DNA of 64,000 nucleotides, taken from NCBI GenBank assembly GCA_029718625.1, contig CM056380.1, positions 13,947,786-14,011,785 on the forward strand. The letters are read 5' to 3'. Source of the DNA: Synaphobranchus kaupii. Its lineage: Eukaryota > Chordata > Actinopteri > Anguilliformes > Synaphobranchidae. Each line of letters begins with the position of its first letter. The first letter of the stretch is position 1. Under the pieces are notes generated by a model. It was not told the DNA's origin and did no database searches. It saw nothing but the letters and a program-made list of their open reading frames with translations. Shown here in pieces: positions 1 through 10,522 of this stretch. Position numbers and translations under genes: made by a program.

Positions 1-1134
1 CGGACTTGCCAGAGGGGCGCATCAAGGGCTCATGGTGGCGCTCGAGAGTACCCTTGCGAAACACAAAATAAGAAATGGGACACACTAAGCCCCTGGAGGT
101 TCTCGCGGGCACCCGCATTTGAAGTGCGAAGGGCGAATTGGGACGCAGCCTATATAAGAACTGTGGGTGTGAAGGTTCCCTTCCCCCCACCAAGTTAATA
201 AAACTGAGTGACGACCATCGCTCAGGCTCTTCTCGCCCTTGCATCCAGCGGACTTGCTCACTTTTCCCTGGGACTCACACAGTTCACACAGCTCCGGAAC
301 TCCCACAATTCTTTGGAGTTCTCCTAATACTGGGGTTCACAGAACGCAGTGGATTGCTGCTATTGCTGAGGAGACTTCTGTGAAAACACAGAGAACGTGG
401 CTCTCCAAGGGGCCGCTGACTTAGCTCGCCTTGCGGCGACTAAATTCATCCCACGTGGAAAATAGCACTGCGCTAGCTGACCACAAGAAACCTCAGCAAA
501 ACTAAATTTACAAACAGCGAGAGGGACACCCCCAGACGACTGTAGGAGACCAGCTGTCATCGCCACCCACGCCGCGAAAAGAACACCGGCTTGGGCTGCT
601 GGAAAACCTTCACAATTCACAACTCCACGACCGTGTGCTCCCAGGAGCGCAACAGTGACCACCGGAGACAACACGGGTGGAAGGCTCTCAGTAAGACTGA
701 CTAAGCATCCCAGGCAGTAGCTACAGTTTAGTTTAGTCTTAACTGAGGTTAATGTGAATCTGTGTGGTTATATCTGTCCGTTTACTGTTTATTTTAATGA
801 GTTCTGTTTGCCGTGTTTACCCTGCTCGAATTGGCTAGCTACCTAGAGTAACACGACACCACCCACGTGGTTTCTCTCTTCCTGCATGCTAATTCTTCAT
901 TCAACTCTCCACATTACTAACAATATTAATATAGTCGGTATTCAGTGAATAACGAGTCATTTGGTGCAAGTCATTTGCGTTATCGGTTAGGAGCTGCAGC
1001 TACGCGTCCGTCTTCTGCACTGCTAGGACCGACACTTCATTGTAGCTAAGCTAGGTTATTCAACCACGCCGATACCACTGTGCTGCACAGGCCTACAGGC
1101 GCAGTTCTCTCTCCTTTATTCAGTGGCAAAGGAC
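1..1134. other. Unclassified region with a promoter/LTR-like segment
   Basis: No convincing gene. A TATATAAG box at about 150 is followed within 50 bases by an AATAAA signal near 197, which resembles a compact retroelement promoter/polyadenylation unit. A second AATAAA lies near 1252. I found no paired LTR, PBS or terminal inverted repeat, so the family is unknown. The short open frames here look like chance. Confidence 0.3.
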
Positions 1135-1140
1135 ATGTGC

Positions 1141-1183
1141 ACAGACGCGTGCACACACACACACCCACACACACACACACACT
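1141..1183. repeat. CA microsatellite
   Basis: Interrupted (CA)n run, typical of vertebrate DNA. The following 300 bases to about 1520 are AT-rich and hold nothing recognisable. Confidence 0.8.
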
Positions 1184-1716
1184 TCCATAGTTAGCGTAGC
1201 CTTCCCCTGTTAGATTAGTCTGTGATCGTTCTGTATTTTTACATGTTTGTTTAATAAATTATATTATGAAACCCGTGTCTGTTTTGATGTTGCGTAAACG
1301 TGAGAATCTGAGCCAAAATAATCTATTCAAGAACTCCACCCCTTCAGATTATCTATTAAATCTTTGATTTAATTACATTTGTCAACTAATACTTGTAATT
1401 TTGATTATTAATTGAAGTTCCAAATTTTTGGTTAAATATTTTAGATAATGGTAATTTTATGAGACTGATTACTAATTGCGGTTATATTGCTACACCTACA
1501 TAGGTGGTGCCTTGTATAAGGATATAGAGGTATGTCCCCTACATCGCTATCTTAATATTGTGCCGTAAAAATAACTGTGACATGACTTCAGACCAGGTTT
1601 GTGGTGGTGGTTTTAGTGCAAATGCTTTTTGCTGCCTCAAGAAATGGCAAAAATTATCCTGACCAGACCTCATCTTAAGACCAACCCGGCCAGTTCAGCG
1701 CAAGTTTACTTGCAAT

Positions 1717-2129
1717 TGTTGGATTTTAAGGTTTTTATAGTAATATCAGAGTTATAATCTGTTTAAGCCCCCACACCCATCCTGTTTCAGTCCAGGGGTT
1801 AAGTACCCTTTCAAATGCAAGCTCTCCCCCAAGACTTAGGTGCCAAGAGTCATTGGTAAGCAACCCTGGGTGAATAGAAATTATAATGTGTGAAGAGTCA
1901 TTGATCGAACCAGGGAAGGAGTGAATTCTCACATGAAGCCTTTCCTCCTGGCTAGCCCCCTTTTGTTTAGAGATTGTACTTAAGTTGTGCCATGTTACAG
2001 TGTAAGGTCATGTTGGACTAGAAGCTGACACAAACACCACGCTAATAAAGAAGCTATAAGCTACTGTCTTTCATCACAGAACGGACTCAAGACCCTCTTA
2101 TTAATTGAGAAATCCGAAGCAATTCTTCA
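1717..2129 (+). repeat. 5' LTR of endogenous retrovirus
   Basis: It begins TG and ends CA, is 413 bases long, and is paired with 7945-8350. An AATAAA polyadenylation signal sits at 2044-2049. Outside is CAAT (1713-1716), repeated after the 3' LTR as a 4-bp target-site duplication. The two LTRs are similar in their first two thirds but differ around the region after AATAAA, and a short duplicated segment is present only in the 3' LTR. Confidence 0.93.
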
Positions 2130-2132
2130 ATT

Positions 2133-2150
2133 TGGAGGTCCCACCGAGAT
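2133..2150 (+). promoter_or_regulatory. Primer binding site, tRNA-Gln type
   Basis: TGGAGGTCCCACCGAGAT lies three bases after the 5' LTR and is complementary to the CCA-tailed 3' end of tRNA-Gln as I know it. Confidence 0.85.
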
Positions 2151-3137
2151 CAACGAGATAATCAAGGCCCAGGAATCTTTCCAGTGACCAGAGAAGTTTG
2201 GACGGTGTGCCCCGAAGTTACTTCGGAGTTTTTCCATTTCTGTTATCTGGTGAGTTCCCTGTTTCTAATTATTTCGCTTGATTAACGAACTAAGAATATT
2301 CGCTGTTGGTACGGTTGTAATTAAGGAATAGAGAGGGAATACCTACTGTGATGTTGCCACCGCAATATCATTGTATGTTGAGTAAATCGCGTGTGTGTGT
2401 GAATGTCAGTGAGAGTTTGAAGTTTGTGAAATTCTATTTCTTGCGGGAGCAAGAGTGCTTTGCAGGGTGCAAGCACTGGAATAAGGACGCGAGGCGTCAG
2501 TTGTGTTAAAGGGGATCCCAAGATAAATAGGCGAGCAAGGCACATTTTTATTAATTTAAAGAAGTAAATTAATAAATCCTCCATTGAGCGAGTATTGGTG
2601 TTCAGAGCGTCAATAATCGCAACAGGGTGTCTGTGGAAGTATTCGTGATATCAAATACTGGTGTGTACTTGATCGGTCGTATTTGAAAGAGGATTCCAGG
2701 TAGATAGGTAAAGCGGGGCACAGTTCACTAATTTAAGAAGTAAATTAAGTGAAATCCATCCGGTGAGCGGTCAGGGGTGTTCAGAGGGCCCCTGGGTGCA
2801 AAAGCTGTCAGTGGCAATGTTGTAATTTAGCGTTGGTGTCTTGAAACTAGTTGTTTACCTTGACGTATGTATGAGAACCATCGGTTTATTGTTTAACGTT
2901 GTTATTGTTTAATGTAAAGTGTTTCACACGTCTTGTGTCCGGTAGACGTTGTTTACAATCATTTATGCGTTTTATCTTAACTTGGAGAAAAAAACGGTAA
3001 TCTATTGTAATTTAAAAAAATATATATATATCTACAAGATAGCTGCTGTTTGTCCTCCTGGTGAGTGACACGTGAAACATTTTTGTTAAGTTTTGAAATT
3101 GTCCGTAATTTAAAATTTTAATATCGTGACCGCAACC
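2151..3137 (+). other. ERV leader between PBS and gag
   Basis: No gene. The leader contains an imperfect tandem duplication of roughly 190 bases. Segments near 2511-2611 and 2692-2790 share a GGAT(C/T)CCA start, a TTTAA(A)GAAGTAAATTAA block and a GGTGTTCAGAG end. It presumably holds packaging signals. Confidence 0.55.
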
Positions 3138-3530
3138 ATGTTTGGTAGACGCGATAAGAACCAGGTTCCCACGTCTGAGAAAGGCGGAAAGGCTGTTCCG
3201 AAAGTAAGAAATGATTACCTTATTAAGGATACGAAGGGGTTTATCCATTCGTATTTGAAGTTGGAGGAGATGGAAAAATACATTGAAAATAAGTACGGTT
3301 TCCAAGTTGACGAAGATAAGGTATGGAGTTTGAATGACATAAAGAAGGCATACGGTAAATTGCAACGCTCTGACAAGCGTAAACTCCCCCTTGCTTTGCT
3401 TATCGTTTGTCACACGCGAAGGCGGAATGAAATAAATGCCAAAGCCGAAACAGATCGCCTTTTTGAAATAGAGAGGAAGAAAGTTAAAGATCTAGTCGAA
3501 GAGCTGAAAAGCGTTAAAGCAAAGAGGGCT
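3138..3530 (+). pseudogene. gag: ERV gag, N-terminal part (interrupted)
   Basis: Frame open from ATG 3138 (MFGRRDKNQVP...) to the point where a transposon is inserted at 3531. The protein is lysine-rich with a charged, helical C-terminal stretch, as expected of a matrix-like N-terminal domain. The structural polyprotein of a retrovirus builds the particle at the membrane and binds genomic RNA. The same reading frame resumes on the far side of the insertion at 5324, so gag was probably intact when the transposon landed. The family assignment comes from position after LTR and PBS and from the downstream zinc knuckle, not from the N-terminal sequence itself. Confidence 0.75.
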
Positions 3531-3898
3531 TGTAGCACCCGATAATGTAATAATTTCCTGAAAATGTAATAACGCCTGAAAACGTAATAAAATTTGCACT
3601 TAACTTGATCGAAAATGTAATAAAACCCAATAATGTAATAACTTGACCAATAATGTAATAAAATGTCCTGACTGATATTGTAAAAGCATTTTTACCGATA
3701 ATGTAATACCTTATTACATCATTGGGAATTTATTACATTTTCAGGTGGGTAATTTTTTTTCTAAACTGATAATGTAATACTTTTGACGGATAATGTAATA
3801 CTACGTTCACTTTCAGTCCAGAGTTCTACATTTTGTGTTTTAAGAATTTACGAATGTTATATACACTGGATTTTAAATGAAAGAATGACTATTAGGTT

Positions 3899-4075
3899 AA
3901 AGTGCAGACTTTGAGCACCATACTGCCATATGCACATGGGCAGAAACTCAGGGACATGCAACTACATCCTGATCTTATTGAGTGGGTGATGGACTGCCTC
4001 CTTGGGAGACCACCATATGTAAGGATCCAGAATTCCAGGTCAGATAAGCTTCTGAGCAACACTGGAGACCCCAGG
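3899..4075 (+). pseudogene. Fragment of non-LTR reverse transcriptase
   Basis: A plus-strand translation includes LIEWVMDCLLGRPPYVRIQN and then LLSNTGDP, the segment that precedes the catalytic region in fish LINE reverse transcriptases (W...LxxRPxxVR...NTGxPQG). The similarity stops at the glutamine/glycine position, where the DNA reads CCCAGGTAAGT, a good splice-donor look-alike. It is about 60 residues only and clearly a relic within the non-autonomous element. Confidence 0.5.
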
Positions 4076-4169
4076 TAAGTGTTCCCTAAACCTTCCTCTT
4101 CACTCTCTATACCACGGATTTCCAACAAAACACTGCCTCATGAAAACAACCACAATCCAACAAAACAAC

Positions 4170-4400
4170 TTTCGGTAACACTTAATTTGAAGGGGGTATA
4201 CATAAGCATTCATAACATGACACCTGACATAAACATACATAACCAGTCATAAATGTTTGTTCCACCTGGTCATAAAGGGTTATTATGTCACTTTCAATGT
4301 CAAATTGACATCATCCTCTATGTCAAGTGACATAGTGGTCAGTTGACATATACTGTCATACTGATATGTTATGACACTTTCAGAATCAAAATTACATAGT
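4170..4400. repeat. Dispersed fish MITE-like repeat
   Basis: It contains the familiar piece GGTATACATAAGCATTCATA followed by many TGACA/TGTCA words (ATGACACCTGACATAA, TATGTCAAGTGACAT). I recognise this style as a common repeat in teleost genomes, but I cannot set exact ends. The segment 4430-4600 with paired GCGAA/TTCGC words looks like a second short repeat. Confidence 0.45.
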
Positions 4401-5323
4401 ACTTTATGACAATTGACATTTGTAGTTCTGGGTGTTCCTCATCGAACTATAAAGGCAGGAATTTCACGCAAAGCGAAGATGCGAATTTGCTCCGCCACCA
4501 GAAGCAAATGTTTTATTCGCCCCTTCGCTCGCATAGAATGGATGTGAATGGGAGGCGAATATTCGCCAATGTTAATTTTGCCCATGTGTGACCGTGCCTG
4601 CACGAGATGCACGCCTGCCTCGGGATCGGGCAAGCCACAGCCGTGCACGAGATGAGACACGTTCTGAACGGGCACTGCACTAGTTAAGTCAAAATAATAT
4701 AACCAAGCCAATCATTTTGGCCACTAGGTGGAGCTCTAGTGGAGCTAAACTGGAAATACCTCCAGCACTAGCTACACACTGCATTGAAGTTTTCTCCCTT
4801 TATATGATCACTTGGCAAGGTACAGTATGAAATGTCACAGCATCAATTCCTGCAGATTTCTGTAGGATATCAGAAAAAGTTTGATAGGATATGAGAATAA
4901 AGTGGTGGGCTTCAGGCTAGATTTTTTTTTATTGTCCATGTGTTACATGCTAGTTAGAAGTTGATGCTAACTTCTTATCACATTAGCCAAGGCTAGGCTA
5001 CTTCTTTAAATAGCTAAAGATTTCTATAGGACATCAGAAAAGAGTTTGATAGGATATGAAGATAAAGTGGTAGGCTACAGGCTAGATGTTTTTATTGACC
5101 ACATGTTTAGAAGTTAATTAAGTTAATTATTAATAAATTCCCAATAATGTAATAAGGTATTACATTATCGGTAAAAATGTTATTACAATATCAGTCAGGA
5201 CATTTTATTACATTATTGGTCAAGTTATTACATTATTGGGTTTTATTACATTTTCGATCAAGTTAAGTGCAAATTTTATTACATTTTCAGGCGTTTTACT
5301 ACATTATCGGGTGCTACAGGGCT

Positions 5324-6274
5324 AAACAATATGCAGAAATAAGCGCATTAAAGAAACAGATCAAACTTTTGCAAAATGCACCGTTATTAGCTAGTGAATC
5401 GGGAGTGTTCGCCAGGCCAGTTCAGTCTTCTGCCCCACCTCGTTATGAAGATAGAAAACCTGTCACCTTAGCTCGTAATGATGAGTGGACAAGTGACAGT
5501 GACAGTGAAAACTCTGATGACGACATAACACAGGCGCCACAGTTGAGAGCGTTAACACAAAGACGGGTAGCAGGTGAAATTCAGTTCAGTCACAAACCAA
5601 CCAAGCCCCAAGACATTGACAAGTGGTCGCAGAATTTAAAACATCCGCGAGTTGCAGGCACGGACACCTGGGCTAAAATCAATCGTTTGAAGACAATTTA
5701 TTGCCTGCATCCGTATGACGGTGTACAATTAATGGCCACAGTAATAACTCCCACAGAGGTTAACAAACTAAATTTGTCGGTTACTATTGCGTTGGGAGGT
5801 GACGGTCAGAATCTTGCCAAGGGATGGGAGGCGATTGAGGATTTTATACGGAAAGCTACAAATGCATCCACAAATTGGGGAAAAGTTGCAGCGTGCATTC
5901 AAAAGACTGGCGAGGTTGATGTTTTTGCTGAATGGTTTTCTGAAACCTTTTTAAGACATTCAGGAATTAAGGAGATAACACGTGATAACTTTTCCTCCAG
6001 TGTAAGTAGCCCTCTTAAAACAACGTTTATGCAGGCGTTGTTGCCAGAGATAAGATCAGCTACTAAGCTTAGCAAACCAGATTGGCAAGATGAAACCATC
6101 ACTTTTGACCAGTTATTATCGGTAGCTAGAAGGGTTGAATTGGATACAGAATGTAAGATCCGTAATTTGAATAGTCGTGGACGTAATCGTGCAGATGTTA
6201 AACGTAACAATAGCTGTCGTAATTGTGGGGAACCGGGACATTATTGGAGGCAGTGCCAGGCAGCAAAGCAATAG
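5324..6274 (+). pseudogene. gag: ERV gag, C-terminal part with zinc knuckle
   Basis: This open frame continues from the insertion boundary to a TAG at 6272-6274. After an acidic, serine-rich linker comes a capsid-like region and then one CCHC zinc knuckle (CRNCGEPGHYWRQC, spacing 2-4-4) near the C-terminus, the RNA-binding nucleocapsid signature. After the TAG the same frame stays open for about 44 codons to a TGA at 6409. This may be relevant to stop-codon readthrough between gag and pol, but the protease lies in another frame. The first translated codons before 5324 belong to the inserted element. Confidence 0.82.
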
Positions 6275-6409
6275 AGAAACAATGGCCCCTCAACACGCAA
6301 TTACACAGAGGGGGACACTGAGGATTTGAACCAACGTTTTGCAAGCTTGAGTGACTGTCAGAAAAAGGCCATTCTTTCTGCGGTTCCTTTAAACGAGAGG
6401 ACGCCTCAC

Positions 6410-7226
6410 TGAGACGCATAGCAGCTGCAGTGAGGCAATCAAAAGACGGACTTTATGTGGGTGCGACCATTAACTGGCAAATAGACATTGATTTCCTTCT
6501 AGACACTGGCGCTGAACTAACTGTTTTACCTGCTTCATATGCAAACGACAAAATATTGCCTTTAACAGACCGTGTACAACGATGCTATGACGTAGGAGGA
6601 CAGGCTATAACGTTGCGACAGACACAGCCTGTGCCCATTTCAGTAGGACCTACGGAGGTCACGCCTAATTTATGGGTTGGAGAAGCATGTCAGCCTTTAC
6701 TTGGCATGGATGTTCTATTAAAGTTGAACTCGAGTCTTGAATTTTCTGATGGTAAAGTCATGTGGAATTTAAGACAACTACAAAAAGCAGATGTCGCCAA
6801 ACACCCAATTTGGGCTGAAAGTAAAAACGACTCTTCTTGACATGGAGCCGGTGTTACTCACTGGAACACCTCCCCCAATCACGCAACAGTACCCCCTTAA
6901 CAGAGAGGCTATTGATGGTAACAAACCTATCATCAAAGAACTTGGAGAACGACACATTTTGGTGAAAACTCAAGAGTTGCTCAAATAGTCCTTTGTGGCC
7001 CGTGAAGAAAGCAAATGGCAGCTGGCATTTGACTGTTGATTCCAGAGGGGCAAATAAAACAATTGATAAGTTGATACCATGGGTAGCAGATCCGTCCACG
7101 ATATTTAATTCACTGAAACCTGAGCATTGCATTTTTACACTTATTGGTATGGTCAATGAATATTGGACTGTTCCTTTAGTCCCAGAATGTCAGGACTGGC
7201 TAACTTTTACGTTTGACGTAACATAA
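6410..7226 (+). pseudogene. pol: ERV pol remnant: protease and N-terminal reverse transcriptase
   Basis: A frame open to 6840 encodes a retroviral aspartic protease with the active-site motif LLDTGAELTVLP and a later LLGMDVLL flap/dimer segment. The reverse transcriptase then starts in a second frame (PLNREAIDGNKPIIKEL, about 6890-6945) and shifts to a third frame at about 6985-6993 (WPVKKANGSWHLTVDSRGAN). Homology ends at about 7226 before the catalytic YxDD region. Frameshifts and the loss of palm, RNase H and integrase make this a dead remnant. The protease is in a different frame from gag. Confidence 0.85.
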
Positions 7227-7569
7227 AGTGATAGCCTACCAGATTGGTTAAAAATGAAACCTATGTACATAGCCTATTCTGCTCTTGCGTAGTTTAAATT
7301 ACGATGTTGAACATAGTTTACTAGATTTGCCAAGATTTCCTTGATACTGCCGCACTTCTCTCCTGTCTGTCTCAGATTTGAGGCGACCAGCGATCCCCGC
7401 CCCTGTGATATTCTAAGACGTTCGACTGCCCTAGCCAAGATAACGAGGTCTCCGAGGGCGGAACATGCACCACCGGAGGATCTTGGACCCCCGAGGGCAA
7501 CAACAAACTCCTGCTGTGAATGCCATCAGAGACATTTACAACCATGTGCTTTCACTGTTTCTCCCTCTC
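7227..7569. other. ERV 3' region without recognisable gene
   Basis: Sequence between the end of RT homology and the SINE-like repeat. I cannot relate it to integrase or env. Short open frames are present but have no motif. Confidence 0.4.
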
Positions 7570-7745
7570 GGGCAGCACGGTGGGGCAGTGGATAGCACTG
7601 CCGCCTCGCAGCAGAAAGTCCCAGGCTAGAATCCTGGCTGAGGACTTTGTCTGTGTGGAGTTTTGCATGTCCTCCCCGTGTTTCCGTGGGTTTCCTCTGG
7701 GCACTCCGGTTTCCTCCCACATCAAAGCAAGACATGTATGCCAGG
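7570..7745 (+). repeat. tRNA-related SINE-like repeat inside the ERV
   Basis: It begins GGGCAGCACGGTGGGGCAGTG and has a box-A-like TGGGGCAGTGG and a box-B-like GGCTAGAATCC at the expected distance. GTGTGGAGTTTTGCATGT and GGTTTCCTCCCACATC follow. This is a well-known dispersed repeat of fish genomes. It shows secondary invasion of the already deleted provirus. Confidence 0.7.
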
Positions 7746-7944
7746 TTAAAAAATAGTGATGAAAGACAAGTGTAGAGCATTTTCAAACAATGTTTGTATA
7801 CCCATTCTCATGGTCAGCATACATTATCAACTGTGTATTTGTTTCACACATATGTAGCTATATTTGATCTCTATTTCTGTACCGTTCTTGAAATGTTGGT
7901 TTGATCATAGATGTATGGGTGAAAATATGATCAGAGGGGGAAAT

Positions 7945-8350
7945 TGTTGGATTTTAAGGTTTTTATAGTAATATCAGAGTTATAATCTATTTAGGTCCCC
8001 ACACCCATCCTGTTTCAGTCCAGGGGTTAAGCCCCCTTTCAAATGCAAGCTTTCCCCCAAGACTTAGGTGCCAAGAGTCATTGGTAAGCAACCCTGGGTG
8101 AATAGAAATTATAATGTGTGAAGAGTCATTGATCTAGCCAGGAAATGGAACCAGGGAAGGAGTGAATTCTCACATGAAGCCTTTCCTCCTGGCTAGCCCC
8201 CTTTTGTTTAGAGATTGTATTTAAGTTGTGCCATGTTACAGTGTAAGGTCATGTTGGACTAGACGCTGACACAAACACCACACTAATAAAGAATAATAAA
8301 GTACCGGTAACGAACAAAAGTGTAATTGAGAAATACGAAGCAATTCTTCA
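7945..8350 (+). repeat. 3' LTR of endogenous retrovirus, with polypurine tract
   Basis: It runs TG...CA over 406 bases. It is preceded by the purine run AGAGGGGGAAA (7933-7943) and followed by the target duplicate CAAT (8351-8354). It differs from the 5' LTR around 8292-8330, just after the AATAAA signal. Confidence 0.93.
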
Positions 8351-8473
8351 CAATTTAAACAACGTGAGCTCTGGACGGTAAAATGACAACTACGCCGGTC
8401 TGAAACTAGCAAAGACGCTTGCGTTTGGGTTAATGCCGCTAACGCCGAGAGTAGGATAGAGCCCAGTGTGTTA

Positions 8474-8994
8474 AGCTGCATTCTCACCAAATCCGGCGAG
8501 GTACATCGATCGGACGCATTCGATTCATTTTCTATGGAGAGGATGCGATGCGATCGCGCGGTGCATGATGGATGTGGCGCGGCGACTGTGTGGTACGTTC
8601 ACCGGTTCTAAATTTGAATAGGATAGATTCCAAATCGACTTTAGGCAAATGAATGCGTCCGCCGTTGCTCGCGAAACTCGGATCAAACGGTCAAAGTTGG
8701 CGTTTTAGCTCAAATATGAATCAAGATTTAGTAACTGCATAGACTATTTCTCACCTCAAATGTTTTCAGAAACATATTTTAGTGGACGGTTTAAGTGGTA
8801 TAAAAGAAAGTTTATTAACAGGCCGCCATATTGTTCCGGTTTGAAAACGCAGGCAAAATACATCTAACCAATCAGGTGCCGTTAATGTTCCCACGTAGGC
8901 TACTGAACCCGTCTAATAGCACCGTCCACCAAACGCAGTTTTGGGTTCCTGCACGTACCCATGCGTCGTCGCCGGATTTGGTGAGAATCCAGCT
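8474..8994. mobile_element. MITE with TTA target duplication (PIF/Harbinger-like)
   Basis: The ends AGCTGCATTCTCACCAAATC and, at the right, the inverse complement of AGCTGGATTCTCACCAAATC extend to GGCGA (about 25 bases). TTA occurs directly outside at 8471-8473 and 8995-8997. There is no coding capacity in 521 bases. A 3-bp TTA duplication is typical of PIF/Harbinger, but the family is inferred from that alone. Confidence 0.75.
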
Positions 8995-8997
8995 TTA

Positions 8998-9720
8998 TCA
9001 CCACAGCCAGCTGCTAATTTCATCATGGCCGTTGAGAAGAAAGAAAGGTGACACTGAATATTCTTAATTTTTTTAATTTTTTCCCCTTCAAACAAAATAT
9101 ATTTTCCATTTATGTACCAGTGCTAAAACTATAATAAATGGTTCCTGTGAACAATTGCGCAGGTTGAATATTCTCAGACTGGCCAGGAGCAGGAGGCAGC
9201 TGGCAGAGACACCCTCCAGTCGGCCTCTCCATCATGCTGCTGCTGCTGCTACTGTTTCAACTTGGTCAGCATCGCGTTTGTGAACCAGAGGACGGGAAAG
9301 ACGGCACGTTTAGTTTCAATTTACGATAGCTTTTTTGTTTCTTTGCTGTCAATTTTTATTTCATACCACTTTAGAAATGAACAAAAACATTTCACCGCTT
9401 CAATTAAATTTAATTCACTTCAGACGTGCACTTGATAAGATGAATGTACACTAAGGAAACCGCTCAACAGTGTTCTGGGCTCAATATTGAGTAAATAGCC
9501 ACGATTTTAACAAATGCTTGTTGATGGGTGTAGATCCGGTCTCCCACCTTCCTTGTGTCTCTCATTCAAGTAGCTCACACTATTAACACCATACAGATGC
9601 AGTGTCTAAATAGCCAGCACTGGACTGCATAACTAAACACAGCTTGCATTTCAAATAGTCAAATAGACTCTCGCATCAGTGTTGTGTGTTCATGCAGTCA
9701 TGTGTACCACATTCATAACG
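8998..9720. other. Intergenic stretch
   Basis: I see no gene or complete element. There is a short (CTG)n run near 9235-9256 and otherwise AT-rich unique-looking sequence. Confidence 0.5.
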
Positions 9721-9725
9721 CCACT

Positions 9726-9870
9726 TGTTATGTTTACAAAAACACCCAGACGACTTGATAACTTTTTAAATCCGTCTTTTACTCTCGTCTCTCCGTCCTC
9801 ACCTTCCGCCTTACGTCACCAACTACCGATGCCCCAAACTGAACCGTACAAACAGTACACATACATTACA
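9726..9870 (-). repeat. 3' LTR of the gypsy element
   Basis: TGTTATG...ATTACA, 145 bases. It is preceded on the left by the CCACT duplicate and adjoined on the right by the purine tract (minus-strand sense) at 9871-9884. Confidence 0.92.
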
Positions 9871-10336
9871 TCCTCCTTCTTCAGACTTTTTTATTTTTTT
9901 TATTTTTTAATATATACTCTTTAACAGTATAAAACCTTAATAAAAAAATAAAGTTTAAGAATACTGTAACTACAGCATTACATTCAAAAGTGCATACTAC
10001 AACTCAAACTGCCCATTAGTCCATCTTTCATATTCAAAACAAACTTATCAATCTCTCATTACAGACTGAGATTAGTTTACATTGCATATCAAACTGGTGT
10101 GTCTATCTATGCCACAGTCTGAATGTTCAGTCTCTGAATCTTGCAGGAATTTTGACTGGTCTTCCAGACTTGGTCTGATATGTTTGTGTTTGTGATTGTC
10201 CCTCGGTAGTGTCAGTGTGTTGACTGTCTGCTGTGTGCTGTTCATTGTCACTCTTTTCAGCATCTTTCATGCCTGTCTCGGTTTCCATGACCACATCCCT
10301 CGGTTTTGTTGATGGAAACTCCTTCTCTTCTGTCTT

Positions 10337-10522
10337 CCTTAGATGCTTCCTGTTACGTCGATACAGTCTGCCATCTGCTTCTTCCTTAGATGCTTCCTGT
10401 TACGTCGATACAGTCTGCCATCTGCTTCTTCCTTAGATGCTTCCTGTTACGTCGATACAGTCTGCCATCTACTTCTTCCTTAGATGCTTCCTATTACGTC
10501 GATACAGTCTCTGCCATCTGCT
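10337..10522 (-). repeat. 47-bp tandem repeat at the integrase C-terminus
   Basis: About four copies of a unit beginning CCTTAGATGCTTCCTGTTAC. The minus-strand integrase frame runs into this array and stops inside its right-hand copy, so the array covers the 3' end of pol. Confidence 0.85.

Larger units (their letters stand above)
3531..5318. mobile_element. DNA element with 200-bp inverted ends rich in TAATGTAATAA motifs
   Basis: The ends are TGTAGCACCCGATAATGTA and its inverse complement. The TIRs extend about 200 bases with high identity. A 5-bp direct repeat GGGCT (3526-3530 and 5319-5323) flanks the element. Each TIR holds about nine copies of a (A/T)AATGTAATA motif, and more occur just inside. 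The interior carries no transposase. It has a LINE fragment (about 3899-4075), a fish-type dispersed repeat at 4170-4400 and no other gene. TGTA ends with a short TSD would fit integrase-like Ginger elements, but this is only a guess. Confidence 0.85.
1717..8350 (+). mobile_element. Endogenous retrovirus, internally deleted, tRNA-Gln primed
   Basis: A complete provirus-like insertion with paired LTRs, a 4-bp TSD (CAAT), a primer binding site, gag, protease and the start of reverse transcriptase. The rest of pol (RNase H, integrase) and any env are absent: RT homology stops near 7226 and the 3' LTR begins at 7945. The gag gene is interrupted by a DNA element (3531-5318), and a SINE-like repeat lies at 7570-7745. 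Stops and frameshifts in pol show that it is not functional. The order LTR-PBS-gag-PR-RT and the sequence style fit class I-like fish ERVs; the exact genus is not assigned. Confidence 0.9.
1520..8464 (-). mobile_element. Decayed non-autonomous DNA transposon (E1), split by the ERV
   Basis: The pieces 1520-1716 and 8351-8464, read on the minus strand, align with the left part of the transposon at 18425-20343. Shared landmarks include the GGGCTCTATC-type end at 8455-8464, a stretch around AACCCAAACGCAAG, and GTTGGTCTTAAGATGAGG. The copy at 18425 therefore shows the uninterrupted site into which the ERV integrated. The other end of E1 is lost near 1520. Confidence 0.7.

Noticed and set aside
1..700. 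A complete LTR at the window start
   Set aside because: TATA and AATAAA are present, but no partner LTR, PBS or TG/CA borders could be found. Kept only as an unclassified region.
7341..7786. Small frames between RT remnant and 3' LTR as possible env or accessory gene
   Set aside because: No signal peptide, membrane segment or cysteine pattern. Part of the sequence is the SINE-like repeat.
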